Assembly: GCA_025965975.1 (NCBI GenBank) | Contig: JAOPVX010000066.1 | Coordinates: forward strand, 1-44,005 | Source of the DNA: Mycobacterium sp. | Lineage (GTDB): Bacteria > Actinomycetota > Actinomycetes > Mycobacteriales > Mycobacteriaceae | Direction of reading: 5' to 3' | DNA: 44,005 nucleotides | Shown: positions 24,795 through 32,780 of the stretch, piece by piece | Numbering within the stretch: position 1 is the first letter of the stretch | Layout: every line of letters begins with the position of its first letter | Translations under genes and position numbers: made by a program | The notes under the pieces: model-generated | Database searches by the model: none | What the model saw: only the letters and a program-made list of their open reading frames with translations | Told to the model about the DNA's origin: nothing

Positions 24795-25988
24795 TCAGCC
24801 CAGCGGCTTGGTTGGGGTGAACCTGACCGGCATCTTCTCGAGGCCGCTGACGAAGTTCGCCGGCCGCAGGGGCAGGTCGGCGTCCGAAGTCAAGCGCATA
24901 TCCGGCAGCCGCTTCAGCAGACGCGCCTGCATGATCGACAGCTCGAGTCGAGCGAGCTGGTTGCCAAGGCAGAAGTGCGTGCCGAAGCCGAACGCGAGGT
25001 GGTTGTTCGGGTATCGCTCGATGTTGAAGCTCTCCGGGTCCCCGAACACCTTCTCGTCGAAGTTGGCCGACTCGAACAACAGGATCATCTTCTCGCCCTC
25101 TTTCAGGCGAGCGCCGTGAAACTCCGTGTCCGCGGTGATCGTTCGGGCCATGTTCTTCACGGGAGCGGTCCAGCGCAGCATTTCTTCAATCGCATTGGGC
25201 AGTAACTCCAAGTCGTTAGCGAGGCGCTGGTGCTGATCGGGGTGGCGCAGCAATTGTCTTGTGCCACCGGACAACGTGTGGCGAGTGGTCTCGTCGCCAC
25301 CGATCAAGAGCAGCAGAACCTCGGTGACGATTTGATGGTCCTCCAGTCGTGATCCTTCGACCTCCGCGTGCACGAGGACACTCACCAAGTCGTCGGTCGG
25401 CTGCTCTTTGCGAGCCGCGATCATGCCCATCATGTACTCGGTGTAGGCCGCGAAGGCATCCATCGTGACCTGCATGTCCGCTTCGGCCGCAGTACTGCTC
25501 AAGGAGCTGACCAGGTCGTCGGACCACTTGAGGAACATCTCGCGTTCCTCGGGACGCACCCCGAGCATGTCACCGATGACCGCCATCGGCAGCGGCGCGG
25601 CGAGGTCCCAGACGAAGTCGCACTCCCCTCGCTCGCACACCGCATCGATGAGCATGTCGCACAGGGAACGGATGGATGCCTCAAGATCCTTCACCCGTTT
25701 GCGCGTGAAGCCCGCGTTGACGAGCTTGCGCCGCAACAGATGTTGGGGATCGTCCATCTCGATCATCATCTCGACCCCCGGCTGGTCGGGCCGGATGCCG
25801 CCCGCGTTGGAGAACAACTCGGGTTGCCGCTCGGCCTCGATCACCGCCTGGTAGGTGGCCGCGGCGGCCAAGCCGTTGCGGTCGCGGAAGACGGGTTCGT
25901 TCTCCCGCATCCAGCGGTAGACGGCCCGGGAGTCACCGGCGTAGAACGCGCCGTCGGTGAGGTCTACGTCCGGTTTGGTCGTCGTCAT
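24795..25988 (-). CDS. cyp142: cytochrome P450 CYP142 (steroid C26/C27 oxidase)
   Basis: CYP142 oxidises the terminal methyl of the cholesterol side chain to the carboxylic acid, which FadD19 then activates. The 397-residue product has the I-helix GGDETTRH (230-237), the ExxR pair E269/R272 in EEMLRW, and the heme-binding FGFGTHFCLG with the ligand C340. The ATG at 25986-25988 is preferred because GGAGG lies 7 bases upstream; a TTG two codons earlier overlaps the previous stop. It is second in the operon after the acetoacetate-decarboxylase-like gene. Ferredoxin FdxD is a plausible electron donor. Confidence 0.93.
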   Translation of the reverse strand: MTTTKPDVDLTDGAFYAGDSRAVYRWMRENEPVFRDRNGLAAAATYQAVIEAERQPELFSNAGGIRPDQPGVEMMIEMDDPQHLLRRKLVNAGFTRKRVKDLEASIRSLCDMLIDAVCERGECDFVWDLAAPLPMAVIGDMLGVRPEEREMFLKWSDDLVSSLSSTAAEADMQVTMDAFAAYTEYMMGMIAARKEQPTDDLVSVLVHAEVEGSRLEDHQIVTEVLLLLIGGDETTRHTLSGGTRQLLRHPDQHQRLANDLELLPNAIEEMLRWTAPVKNMARTITADTEFHGARLKEGEKMILLFESANFDEKVFGDPESFNIERYPNNHLAFGFGTHFCLGNQLARLELSIMQARLLKRLPDMRLTSDADLPLRPANFVSGLEKMPVRFTPTKPLG

Positions 25989-25990
25989 TG

Positions 25991-26710
25991 TCAAACCTCC
26001 TGCGCATCGCCGAACGACATCTCCACGTTGCCAGCTGAACTCGAGACCAGCGCGCGCTTCGGGAAGCCTAGCGAGGCCAGCTCTTTCGCGTATGGATGTT
26101 CGCCGAGTCGAACTCGTGCACCACCTAGCCGGTACCGCACACCGGTCAGCGACATCTCCCCGAGGGTTTCGCGCAAGACGCGGTCACGATACGAGTACGT
26201 AGGGTGTGCCTGCGGACGCGAGGTGAGGGCCGACGGCACGGGCAGGCCGGGCCGGAACTCCATGCCCACCGCCAGCTGGCCGTCGATGCTGACGTCGAAT
26301 CCGAACTGCCGACCATCGCGCACGGTGAAGTCGGCCATCACCTTCGGGTAGCCCCAAATCGTCTGTCCCGCCTCCAAAGTGAACGCCTGGTCGACGGGAA
26401 GGTGGTGAATGAAGGCGCCGGCCGACTGCAGTGCCCGCGGGCCGCTCGCCGTCGACCCTGGCGGATTCACCATCACGTTGGTGCCGTATTCGTAGTACTG
26501 GCCCAAGTCACCGTCGACGTAATGCATGAGCATCAGGACCACGATGGCCCGCCCTGGCAGATACCGGCAGACCTGCATGCCGCTGTAGTCGATCATCTGC
26601 TGGGCGGCATCGGCATCGACGGAGAACATCGCCATGTGCTGGTTGGCCTTGCGGATCTTCACCGGCATCGTGAGAACCGTGCCGGCGATGGTGTGCTGCG
26701 AGGCAGTCAT
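25991..26710 (-). CDS. acetoacetate decarboxylase-like protein (Rv3519-like)
   Basis: This 239-residue protein of the acetoacetate decarboxylase superfamily shows the telltale stretch GQTIWGYPKVMADF (116-129), where K123 matches the Schiff-base lysine of the decarboxylases (IWGFPKK in the classical enzyme). This leaves room for Schiff-base chemistry on a keto-acid or ketosteroid. No substrate is known for the mycobacterial Rv3519 group. The ATG at 26708-26710 lies 10 bases downstream of a palindromic KstR box, with TAGATT in the -10 position, so the mRNA is probably leaderless. The cyp142 start follows the stop closely, so the two are co-transcribed. Confidence 0.8.
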   Translation of the reverse strand: MTASQHTIAGTVLTMPVKIRKANQHMAMFSVDADAAQQMIDYSGMQVCRYLPGRAIVVLMLMHYVDGDLGQYYEYGTNVMVNPPGSTASGPRALQSAGAFIHHLPVDQAFTLEAGQTIWGYPKVMADFTVRDGRQFGFDVSIDGQLAVGMEFRPGLPVPSALTSRPQAHPTYSYRDRVLRETLGEMSLTGVRYRLGGARVRLGEHPYAKELASLGFPKRALVSSSAGNVEMSFGDAQEV

Positions 26711-26720
26711 CCGGTCAATC

Positions 26721-26734
26721 TAGAACGCGTTCTA
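26721..26734. promoter_or_regulatory. KstR operator-like site 5 (Rv3519-like/cyp142 promoter)
   Basis: TAGAACGCGTTCTA is an exact and fully palindromic match; with its flanks the palindrome spans 26720-26735. It lies 10 bases upstream of the ATG at 26710. On the other side is the end of the luciferase-like gene, so this site serves only one direction. Confidence 0.9.
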
Positions 26735-26753
26735 GTTGCGCGTCTATACCACG

Positions 26754-27785
26754 TCAGGCGAGTGTCGCCAGCTCGTGGATCTGCTCGGCGTTGCGGCCGG
26801 TCACGACCATCATCGTGACGCCAGCGGCCTCCCACACCTTGATCTGCTCACGCACGTAGTCCAGATCGCCGACGATCGCGGCGTCGTCGACCAGCTCGTC
26901 GGGGATGACCGTCGCCGCCTCGTCCTTGCGGTCAGTGCGGAACAGCGTGGTCACGTCGTCGACCACCTCGGCGTATCCCATCCGGCGGTACACGTCGGCG
27001 TGGAAGTTGGTGTCCTCGGCGCCCATGCCGCCCATGTAGAGCGCCAGGTAGGGCTTCATCGCCGCGAACGCGGCGCTGCGGTCGTCGGTGATCACGATGT
27101 TGGCTGTCGCGCAGATCTCGAAGTCCTCCCGGCCGCGGCGGGCGCCTGGCCGCGCGAACCCCTCGTCGAGCCAGTCGTTGTAGGTGTCGGCCATGCGTGG
27201 CGTGTAGAAGATCGGCAGCCATCCGTCGCAGATCTCGGCGGCCATCGCCACGTTCTTCGGGCCTTCTGCGCCAAGCATGATCGGGATGTCGGCGCGCAGC
27301 GGGTGGGTGATCGGCTTCAGCGCCTTGCCCAAGCCGGTGGTGCCCTCCCCGGTCAGCGGCAGCGGGTAGTGCGGGCCGTCGCTGGTCACCGGCGCCTCGC
27401 GGGCCCAGACCTGCCGGATGATGTCGATGTACTCCCGCGTGCGGGCCAGCGGCTTGGGGAAACGCTGCCCGTACCAGCCCTCCACGACCTGCGGTCCCGA
27501 CACCCCGAGCCCGAGGAGGTGCCGCCCGCCGGACAGGTGATCCAGTGTCAGCGACGCCATCGCGCAGGCGGTCGGCGTACGCGCCGACAGCTGCACCACC
27601 GACGTGCCAAGCCGCATCCGACTGGTCGACGCTCCCCACCAGGCCAGCGGCGTGAACGCGTCCGACCCCCACGCCTCGGCGGTGAACACGGTGTCGAACC
27701 CGGCGTCCTCGGCCGCGGCGACCAGTTCCGGCGCGTTCGTCGGTGGCTGCGCGCCCCAATATCCGAGCTGTAGTCCGAGCTTCAT
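26754..27785 (-). CDS. F420-dependent LLM-class oxidoreductase (Rv3520c-like)
   Basis: This 343-residue luciferase-like TIM-barrel protein (MKLGLQLGYWGAQPP, AAEDAGFDTVFTAEAWGSDA, LTLDHLSGGRHLLGLGVSGP) belongs to the class that uses coenzyme F420 in mycobacteria. The M. tuberculosis orthologue Rv3520c lies at the same place, and a role in sterol catabolism is inferred from the KstR regulon. The ATG at 27783-27785 is chosen; the frame extends upstream through the promoter and the KstR box, which rules out the longer form. It is divergent from the DUF35 gene. Confidence 0.87.
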   Translation of the reverse strand: MKLGLQLGYWGAQPPTNAPELVAAAEDAGFDTVFTAEAWGSDAFTPLAWWGASTSRMRLGTSVVQLSARTPTACAMASLTLDHLSGGRHLLGLGVSGPQVVEGWYGQRFPKPLARTREYIDIIRQVWAREAPVTSDGPHYPLPLTGEGTTGLGKALKPITHPLRADIPIMLGAEGPKNVAMAAEICDGWLPIFYTPRMADTYNDWLDEGFARPGARRGREDFEICATANIVITDDRSAAFAAMKPYLALYMGGMGAEDTNFHADVYRRMGYAEVVDDVTTLFRTDRKDEAATVIPDELVDDAAIVGDLDYVREQIKVWEAAGVTMMVVTGRNAEQIHELATLA

Positions 27786-27832
27786 GCGAGCCGCCTTTCT
27801 TGGCCGTCCGGACCGTACCTTGAAACCATTCT

Positions 27833-27846
27833 TAGAACCTGTTCTA
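27833..27846. promoter_or_regulatory. KstR operator-like site 6 (Rv3520c-like / DUF35-ltp4-ltp3)
   Basis: TAGAACCTGTTCTA is an exact match in the divergent region. The GTG of the DUF35 gene starts 9 bases to the right and the luciferase-like ATG lies 47 bases to the left. The rightward unit therefore looks leaderless, though its -10 hexamer is weaker than at fadD19. Confidence 0.9.
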
Positions 27847-27855
27847 CTCGATGCC

Positions 27856-28848
27856 GTGACCACCAGCCAAAGCAGCCCGGTGCAGATCGACCCGCATGAG
27901 CCGCCCCTTTCGGCACCGCTGAAGCTGTCCTTCGACTACACCCGTTCAGTCGGACCACTCCTCAGCCAGTTCTTCACCGCCCTGCGCGAGCGAGGCATCG
28001 TGGGCGTGCGCGGTTCGGACGGGCGAGTGCATGTGCCGCCTGCCGAATTCGACCCCGTCACCTATGGACGACTGACCGAGATCGTACCGGTGGCCAGCGT
28101 CGGGACCGTGGTGTCGTGGACCTGGCAGCCTGCCCCGCTGGAGGGCCAGCCGCTCGACCGGCCGTTCGCGTGGGCACTGATCAAGCTCGACGGTGCGGAC
28201 ACCCCGCTGCTGCACGCGGTCGACGCCGGTTCCTCCGACGCGATCAAGTCCGGCACCCGGGTGCACGTGCACTGGGCCGACGAACCGGTCGGCGCGATCA
28301 CCGACATCGCCCACTTCGCGCTTGGCGACACGGCCGAGGCGGTGCCGGACACGACGGACGACCGTGACCCGGTCACCGTGCAGGTGACGCCATCCGCGAT
28401 CGAGATTCAGCACACCGCTTCACTTCCCGAGAGCGCCTACCTGCGGGCGTTGCAGCAGGGCAAGCTCCTCGGTGGACGGACCGGCAAGGACGGGAAGGTC
28501 TACTTCCCAGCGCGCGAAGCCGATCCCGCGACCGGCCGGCAACTCGACGACTTCATCGAGTTGCCGGACAAGGGCACCGTGACGACGTTCGCTGTCATCA
28601 ACATCCCCTTCGCCGGCCAGCGCATCAAGCCGCCGTACGTCGCGGCGTACGTTCTGCTCGACGGTGCCGACATCGCGTTTCTGCACCTGATCCAGGAGAT
28701 CGACGCCACCGAAGTCCGGATGGGCATGCGTGTCGAGGCGGTGTGGATACCCAGCGAGGAGTGGGGCCTTGGCATCGACAACATCGAGTACTTCCGGCCG
28801 ACCGGCGAACCTGACGCCGATTACGACACCTACAAGCACCACCTGTAA
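27856..28848 (+). CDS. tandem DUF35-type OB-fold protein without cysteines (Rv3521-like)
   Basis: This encodes 330 residues from the GTG at 27856; the open frame upstream crosses the promoter and is not coding. Two similar halves are visible: residues 26-154 (FDYTRSVGPLLSQFF to TDIAHF) and 185-314 (IQHTASLPESAYLRAL to DNIEYFRP). Each has a helical hairpin, a would-be zinc-ribbon loop (GVRGSDGRVHVPPAE, GGRTGKDGKVYFPAR) and an OB fold with an FAWALIKLDGAD or VAAYVLLDGAD strand. DUF35 proteins normally carry four zinc cysteines in that loop; this one has no cysteine anywhere. DUF35 domains are partners of thiolase-like proteins (ChsH2 with Ltp2), and the next two genes are ltp4 and ltp3. It is probably a structural or acyl-CoA-binding subunit for both. 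Confidence 0.82.
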   Translation: MTTSQSSPVQIDPHEPPLSAPLKLSFDYTRSVGPLLSQFFTALRERGIVGVRGSDGRVHVPPAEFDPVTYGRLTEIVPVASVGTVVSWTWQPAPLEGQPLDRPFAWALIKLDGADTPLLHAVDAGSSDAIKSGTRVHVHWADEPVGAITDIAHFALGDTAEAVPDTTDDRDPVTVQVTPSAIEIQHTASLPESAYLRALQQGKLLGGRTGKDGKVYFPAREADPATGRQLDDFIELPDKGTVTTFAVINIPFAGQRIKPPYVAAYVLLDGADIAFLHLIQEIDATEVRMGMRVEAVWIPSEEWGLGIDNIEYFRPTGEPDADYDTYKHHL

Positions 28849-28861
28849 GAGGGATTGGACC

Positions 28862-29926
28862 GTGACTGAACGCGACATAGCTGTCGTCGGCTTCGCCCAC
28901 GCGCCGCACGTGCGCCGCACCGACGGAACCACCAACGGCGTCGAAATGCTGATGCCCTGCTTCGCCTCGATATACGAAGAGCTGGGCCTGAAGCAGACCG
29001 ATATCGGCTTCTGGTGCTCCGGATCGTCGGACTATCTTGCGGGTCGGGCATTTTCGTTCATTTCGGCCATCGACTCGATCGGGGCGGTGCCGCCGATCAA
29101 CGAGTCGCATGTCGAAATGGACGCGGCATGGGCGCTCTACGAGGCCTACATCAAGCTGCTGACCGGTCAGGTCGACACCGCGGTCGTCTACGGGTTCGGC
29201 AAGTCCTCGGCGGGTACCCTGCGCCGGGTCCTCGCGCTGCAGACCGATCCCTATACCGTCGCGCCCCTGTGGCCCGACTCCGTTTCGATAGCCGGCCTGC
29301 AGGCGCGGTTCGGCCTTGACGCAGGCAAGTGGACGGCCGAGCAGATGGCCCAGGTGGCGCTGGATTCGTTCGCGGTCGCCCAACGTACCGACTCGGAGAA
29401 ACCCGCCAAGAGCATCGACGAACTGCTCGCCCGCCCGTACTTCGCGGATCCGCTGCGCCGTCACGACATCGCACCGATCACCGATGGCGCGTCCGCGATC
29501 GTGCTTGCGGCGGGCGACAAGGCCCGTGAGCTCCGCGAGAACCCGGCGTGGATAACCGGTTTCGAGCACCGCATCGAGACCCCGGTGCTTGGCGCGCGGG
29601 ACCTGACGACCTCGCCGTCGACCACGGCGTCGGCCAAGGCCGCGACGGGCGGCGACACCGGCTCCATCGAGGTGGCCGAGATCTACGCGCCGTTCACCCA
29701 TCAGCACCTGATCCTGACCGAGGCGATCGGCCTTGGGGGGTCGACGAAGGTGAACCCGTCGGGGGGCGCGCTGGCGGCCAACCCGATGTTCTCCGCAGGC
29801 CTCGAGCGCATCGGCTTCGCCGCGCAGCACATCTTCAACGGCTCGGCCCGGCGGGTGCTCGCGCACGCCACGAGTGGCCCCGCGCTGCAACAGAATTTGG
29901 TGGCGGTCCTGGAAGGAAAGAACTGA
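28862..29926 (+). CDS. ltp4: thiolase-like lipid-transfer protein Ltp4
   Basis: This 354-residue thiolase-superfamily protein starts at GTG 28862 after AGAGGG. The usual nucleophile cysteine is absent: the corresponding segment reads INESHVEMDA (79-88). The HDAF/HDCF histidine is replaced by tyrosine in AEIYAPFTH (Y275), and the C-terminal CGH block by NPSGG (298-302). This pattern is that of steroid retro-aldolases such as Ltp2, not of thiolases. ltp3 and ltp4 are reported as essential for C24-branched sterol side-chain degradation in Rhodococcus rhodochrous. It lies 13 bases after the DUF35 gene and overlaps ltp3 by one base. Confidence 0.88.
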   Translation: MTERDIAVVGFAHAPHVRRTDGTTNGVEMLMPCFASIYEELGLKQTDIGFWCSGSSDYLAGRAFSFISAIDSIGAVPPINESHVEMDAAWALYEAYIKLLTGQVDTAVVYGFGKSSAGTLRRVLALQTDPYTVAPLWPDSVSIAGLQARFGLDAGKWTAEQMAQVALDSFAVAQRTDSEKPAKSIDELLARPYFADPLRRHDIAPITDGASAIVLAAGDKARELRENPAWITGFEHRIETPVLGARDLTTSPSTTASAKAATGGDTGSIEVAEIYAPFTHQHLILTEAIGLGGSTKVNPSGGALAANPMFSAGLERIGFAAQHIFNGSARRVLAHATSGPALQQNLVAVLEGKN

Positions 29927-31095
29927 TGGCGGGGCAGTTGGCCGCGGTGCTCGGCACCGGGCAGACGAAGTACGTCGCCAAGCGGCAAGACGTGTCGATG
30001 AACGGCCTTGTCCGCGAGGCGATCGACAAGGCGCTTGCGGACTCGGGGTGCACGTTCGACGACGTCGACGCCGTTGTGGTCGGTAAGGCGCCCGATTTCT
30101 TCGAGGGCGTGATGATGCCCGAGCTGTTCATGGCCGACGCCGTCGGCGCCACCGGCAAGCCGCTGATCCGCGTGCACACCGCAGGCTCGGTGGGCGGCTC
30201 GACGGCCGTGGTGGCCGCCAGCCTCGTGCAGTCGGGCAAGTACCGGCGGGTGCTGGCAATGGCGTGGGAGAAGCAGTCGGAGTCGAATGCCATGTGGGCG
30301 TTGAGCATTCCGGTGCCGTTCACCAAGCCGGTCGGCGCGGGCGCCGGTGGGTATTTCGCGCCGCACGTGCGGGCATACATCCGTCGTTCGGGCGCGCCGG
30401 CGCACATCGGCGCGATGGTGGCGGTCAAGGACCGCCTCAACGGGGCCAAGAACCCGTTGGCCCATCTGCACCAACCCGACATCACGCTGGAGAAGGTGCT
30501 GTCGTCGCAGATGCTGTGGGATCCCATCCGTTTCGACGAGACGTGCCCCTCCTCAGACGGCGCGTGCGCGCTGGTGATCGGCGACGAGGCCGCCGCCGAT
30601 GCGCGCGTCGCCGACGGCCATCCCGTCGCGTGGATCCACGCGACGGCGCTGCGCACGGAACCGCTGGCATACTCGGGCCGCGACCAGGTCAACCCCCAGG
30701 CAGGACGCGATGCGGCCGCCGCGCTGTGGAAAGCGGCCGGGATCACCAGCCCGATCGACGAGATCGACGTCGCCGAGGTTTACGTCCCGTTCTCGTGGTT
30801 CGAGCCGATGTGGCTGGAGAACCTCGGTTTTGCGCCAGAAGGTGAGGGCTGGAAGCTCACCGAAGCGGGTGAGACTGCAATCGGCGGCCGCATCCCCTTC
30901 AACCCGTCCGGCGGCGTGCTGTCGTCGAATCCGATCGGCGCGTCGGGCATGATCCGCTTCGCCGAAGCGGCGATTCAGGTGATGGGCAAGGCCGGTGACC
31001 ACCAGGTCGAGGGCGCCCGCAAGGCGCTTGGACACGCATACGGCGGCGGGTCGCAGTACTACTCGATGTGGGTCGTTTCGGCGGACAAGCTGTGA
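29926..31095 (+). CDS. ltp3: thiolase-like lipid-transfer protein Ltp3
   Basis: This encodes 389 residues from the ATG at 29926, which shares one base with the ltp4 stop (TGATG). The thiolase fold is clear (VGGSTAVVAASLVQSGKYRR), but the nucleophile segment is VHTAGSVGG (83-91) without cysteine. The histidine motif reads AEVYVPFS with Y286, and the end motif is NPSGG (326-330). Together with Ltp4 and the DUF35 protein it probably forms a mixed complex that cleaves a C-C bond of the activated side chain by retro-aldol chemistry. Substrate and product cannot be read from sequence. Confidence 0.88.
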   Translation: MAGQLAAVLGTGQTKYVAKRQDVSMNGLVREAIDKALADSGCTFDDVDAVVVGKAPDFFEGVMMPELFMADAVGATGKPLIRVHTAGSVGGSTAVVAASLVQSGKYRRVLAMAWEKQSESNAMWALSIPVPFTKPVGAGAGGYFAPHVRAYIRRSGAPAHIGAMVAVKDRLNGAKNPLAHLHQPDITLEKVLSSQMLWDPIRFDETCPSSDGACALVIGDEAAADARVADGHPVAWIHATALRTEPLAYSGRDQVNPQAGRDAAAALWKAAGITSPIDEIDVAEVYVPFSWFEPMWLENLGFAPEGEGWKLTEAGETAIGGRIPFNPSGGVLSSNPIGASGMIRFAEAAIQVMGKAGDHQVEGARKALGHAYGGGSQYYSMWVVSADKL

Positions 31096-31099
31096 CGCT

Positions 31100-31123
31100 G
31101 ACGAGCGCTTGCGCGAGGAGTCG
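31100..31123 (+). repeat. dispersed short repeat, copy D, between ltp3 and the LLM gene
   Basis: GACGAGC, then GCTTGCG, then CGAGGAGTCG follows the ltp3 stop. It shows the same architecture as copy A at 18415-18447. The GAGGAG inside it lies 6 bases before the next start codon and is the evident ribosome-binding site. Confidence 0.55.
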
Positions 31124-31126
31124 ATC

Positions 31127-32008
31127 ATGATGCAGTACACCTGCAGCGTGGCGATGGGTCCGATCGACCAGCTGATCGAGATCGCCAAGACCGCAGAGGA
31201 AGTCGGGTTCGACTCGATCGCGCTGCCGGACTCGGTGTTCTACATGGAGAAGCAGTCCGCGGACTATCCGTACACCGCCGACGGCTCACGGATGTGGAAT
31301 GAGGACACGCCATGGGCCGATCCGCTCATCGCCGCCGGTGCCATGGGTGCGGTGACCTCGAAGCTGCGGTTCTACACGAACGTGATGAAGCTCGGATCCC
31401 GCAACCCTCTTCTACTGGCACGCCAGGTGGGGTCGGTGGCCAACCTGACCAAAAACCGCTTCGGGTTCGGCGTCGGAATCGGCTGGGCACCTGAGGAATT
31501 CGAATGGTGCGGCGTGCCCTATGCGAAGCGCGGCAAGCGTGTCGACGAGATGATCGAGGTGATCAAGCTCGTCCTCGACGGCGGCATGGTCGAGTTCCAC
31601 GGCGAGTTCTACGACTTCGATAGGCTGCAGATGAGCCCCGCGCCGAGCAAGCCGGTGCCGTTGTACGTCGGCGGCCACACCGAGGTGGCTCTGCGGCGTG
31701 CCGCCCGGATCGGCGACGGCTGGACCAGTGCGATGATGACCTGCGACCAGCTGGCCGAGACCATCGGCAAGATCAACGCATTGCGGGCCGAATACGGCCG
31801 TGGCAACGAGCCGTTCGAATTCCAGGCGGTGTGTATCGACAAGTTCGGTGTCGACGGGCACCGCGAGCTCGCCGAGGCGGGCGTCACCGACAACATCGTC
31901 ATCCCGTGGATATTCGACGGGCTGAGTTTCGACGCTCCGATCGACAAGAAGAAGGACTCGCTGAAGCGCTTCGCCGACACCTACATCCACTCGGGATGGC
32001 AACGGTGA
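31127..32008 (+). CDS. LLM-class F420-dependent oxidoreductase, second copy
   Basis: This 293-residue luciferase-like protein starts at the ATG at 31127, or the adjacent ATG at 31130. Typical segments are EIAKTAEEVGFDSIALPDSV, LTKNRFGFGVGIGWAPEEF and PLYVGGHTEVALRRAARIGD. It is unlike the Rv3520c-like protein in detail, being shorter and closer to the TIGR03619 type. It is read from the ltp4-ltp3 transcript and overlaps the NTF2-like gene. A redox step on a sterol intermediate is inferred from context only. I do not recall it at this spot in M. tuberculosis. Confidence 0.82.
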   Translation: MMQYTCSVAMGPIDQLIEIAKTAEEVGFDSIALPDSVFYMEKQSADYPYTADGSRMWNEDTPWADPLIAAGAMGAVTSKLRFYTNVMKLGSRNPLLLARQVGSVANLTKNRFGFGVGIGWAPEEFEWCGVPYAKRGKRVDEMIEVIKLVLDGGMVEFHGEFYDFDRLQMSPAPSKPVPLYVGGHTEVALRRAARIGDGWTSAMMTCDQLAETIGKINALRAEYGRGNEPFEFQAVCIDKFGVDGHRELAEAGVTDNIVIPWIFDGLSFDAPIDKKKDSLKRFADTYIHSGWQR

Positions 32009-32409
32009 CCGACTCCCCCGTCCACTTGGCGGGCAAGCGCTCCCGCGAAGCCGCCATGGCTCGCGACAAGGAGGCCTGGCTGGCGGTGTTCGCCGACGAT
32101 GCCATCGTCGAGGATCCGATCGGACCGTCGCACTTCGACCCGGAGGGCAAGGGCCACCGCGGCAAGGAGGCGATCGCAAAGTTCTACGACATGGCGATCG
32201 CACCGAGCGAGCTCACGTTCAACTTCGAGAAGACCTACCAGTGCGGCAACGAGGAAGCCAACGTCGGCAACATCGTGATCAAGGCCGCCGGATACGAGGT
32301 CACCGCGGAGGGTGTGTTCACCTACCGGGTCGACGACGAGGGCAAGATCGTAGCGCTGCGCGCATACTGGGAACTCGACCGCGCGACCGCCAGCGCACGA
32401 AAGATCTAG
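32005..32409 (+). CDS. NTF2-like (SnoaL/ketosteroid isomerase-fold) protein
   Basis: This encodes 134 residues from the GTG at 32005, which overlaps the previous stop (GTGA); an ATG at 31996 would add three residues. The pattern AWLAVFADDAIVEDPIGPS and GKEAIAKFYDMAI is typical of the NTF2/SnoaL alpha+beta cone. Ketosteroid isomerase has this fold with a catalytic Asp and Tyr; several acids (DDAIVEDP, D31-D38 region) could serve, but the identity is not certain. The context with sterol genes makes an isomerase or hydratase role reasonable. It is the last gene of the ltp4-ltp3 unit. Confidence 0.8.
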   Translation: MTDSPVHLAGKRSREAAMARDKEAWLAVFADDAIVEDPIGPSHFDPEGKGHRGKEAIAKFYDMAIAPSELTFNFEKTYQCGNEEANVGNIVIKAAGYEVTAEGVFTYRVDDEGKIVALRAYWELDRATASARKI

Positions 32410-32456
32410 TCTGCCATTGATTTCGGGCAGCGCGGTCACCGCCGTAGCTTTGCATC

Positions 32457-32780
32457 ATGCACGAATGGGACACCTTCGCGGTCGTCGTAGGAGGCTCGGC
32501 CGGAGCGCTGGTCGGGCTGCTGTTCGTCGCGATATCAATCCATGCCGCGCGGATGGCGGCATCGCCAGACCTACGTGGCAGGGCCGCGCAAACGCTGGTG
32601 ATCTTCGCCGCGTTGTTGTTGATCGCACTGCTGCTCGCGATTCCCGAGCAATCGCAGCGTGTCCTTGGGGCCGAATTCCTTCTGCTGGCTGCGCTCGTGG
32701 CTACGGCACTGATCTGGCTCGATCACCGTGCCCGACAGACTGATTCGCCCCGGCCGGTAGCGCGCTTGCGGGTGGGCTGA
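32457..32780 (+). CDS. small membrane protein, 107 residues
   Basis: Three hydrophobic segments are visible: AVVVGGSAGALVGLLFVAISI (about 8-28), TLVIFAALLLIALLLAI (about 46-62) and LLLAALVATALIW (about 74-87). The C-terminus is short and basic. No family function is recognised. A tiny second membrane ORF overlaps its stop (TGATG), so the two are coupled. It sits where M. tuberculosis has Rv3524, but is far shorter and not obviously related. Confidence 0.7.
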   Translation: MHEWDTFAVVVGGSAGALVGLLFVAISIHAARMAASPDLRGRAAQTLVIFAALLLIALLLAIPEQSQRVLGAEFLLLAALVATALIWLDHRARQTDSPRPVARLRVG

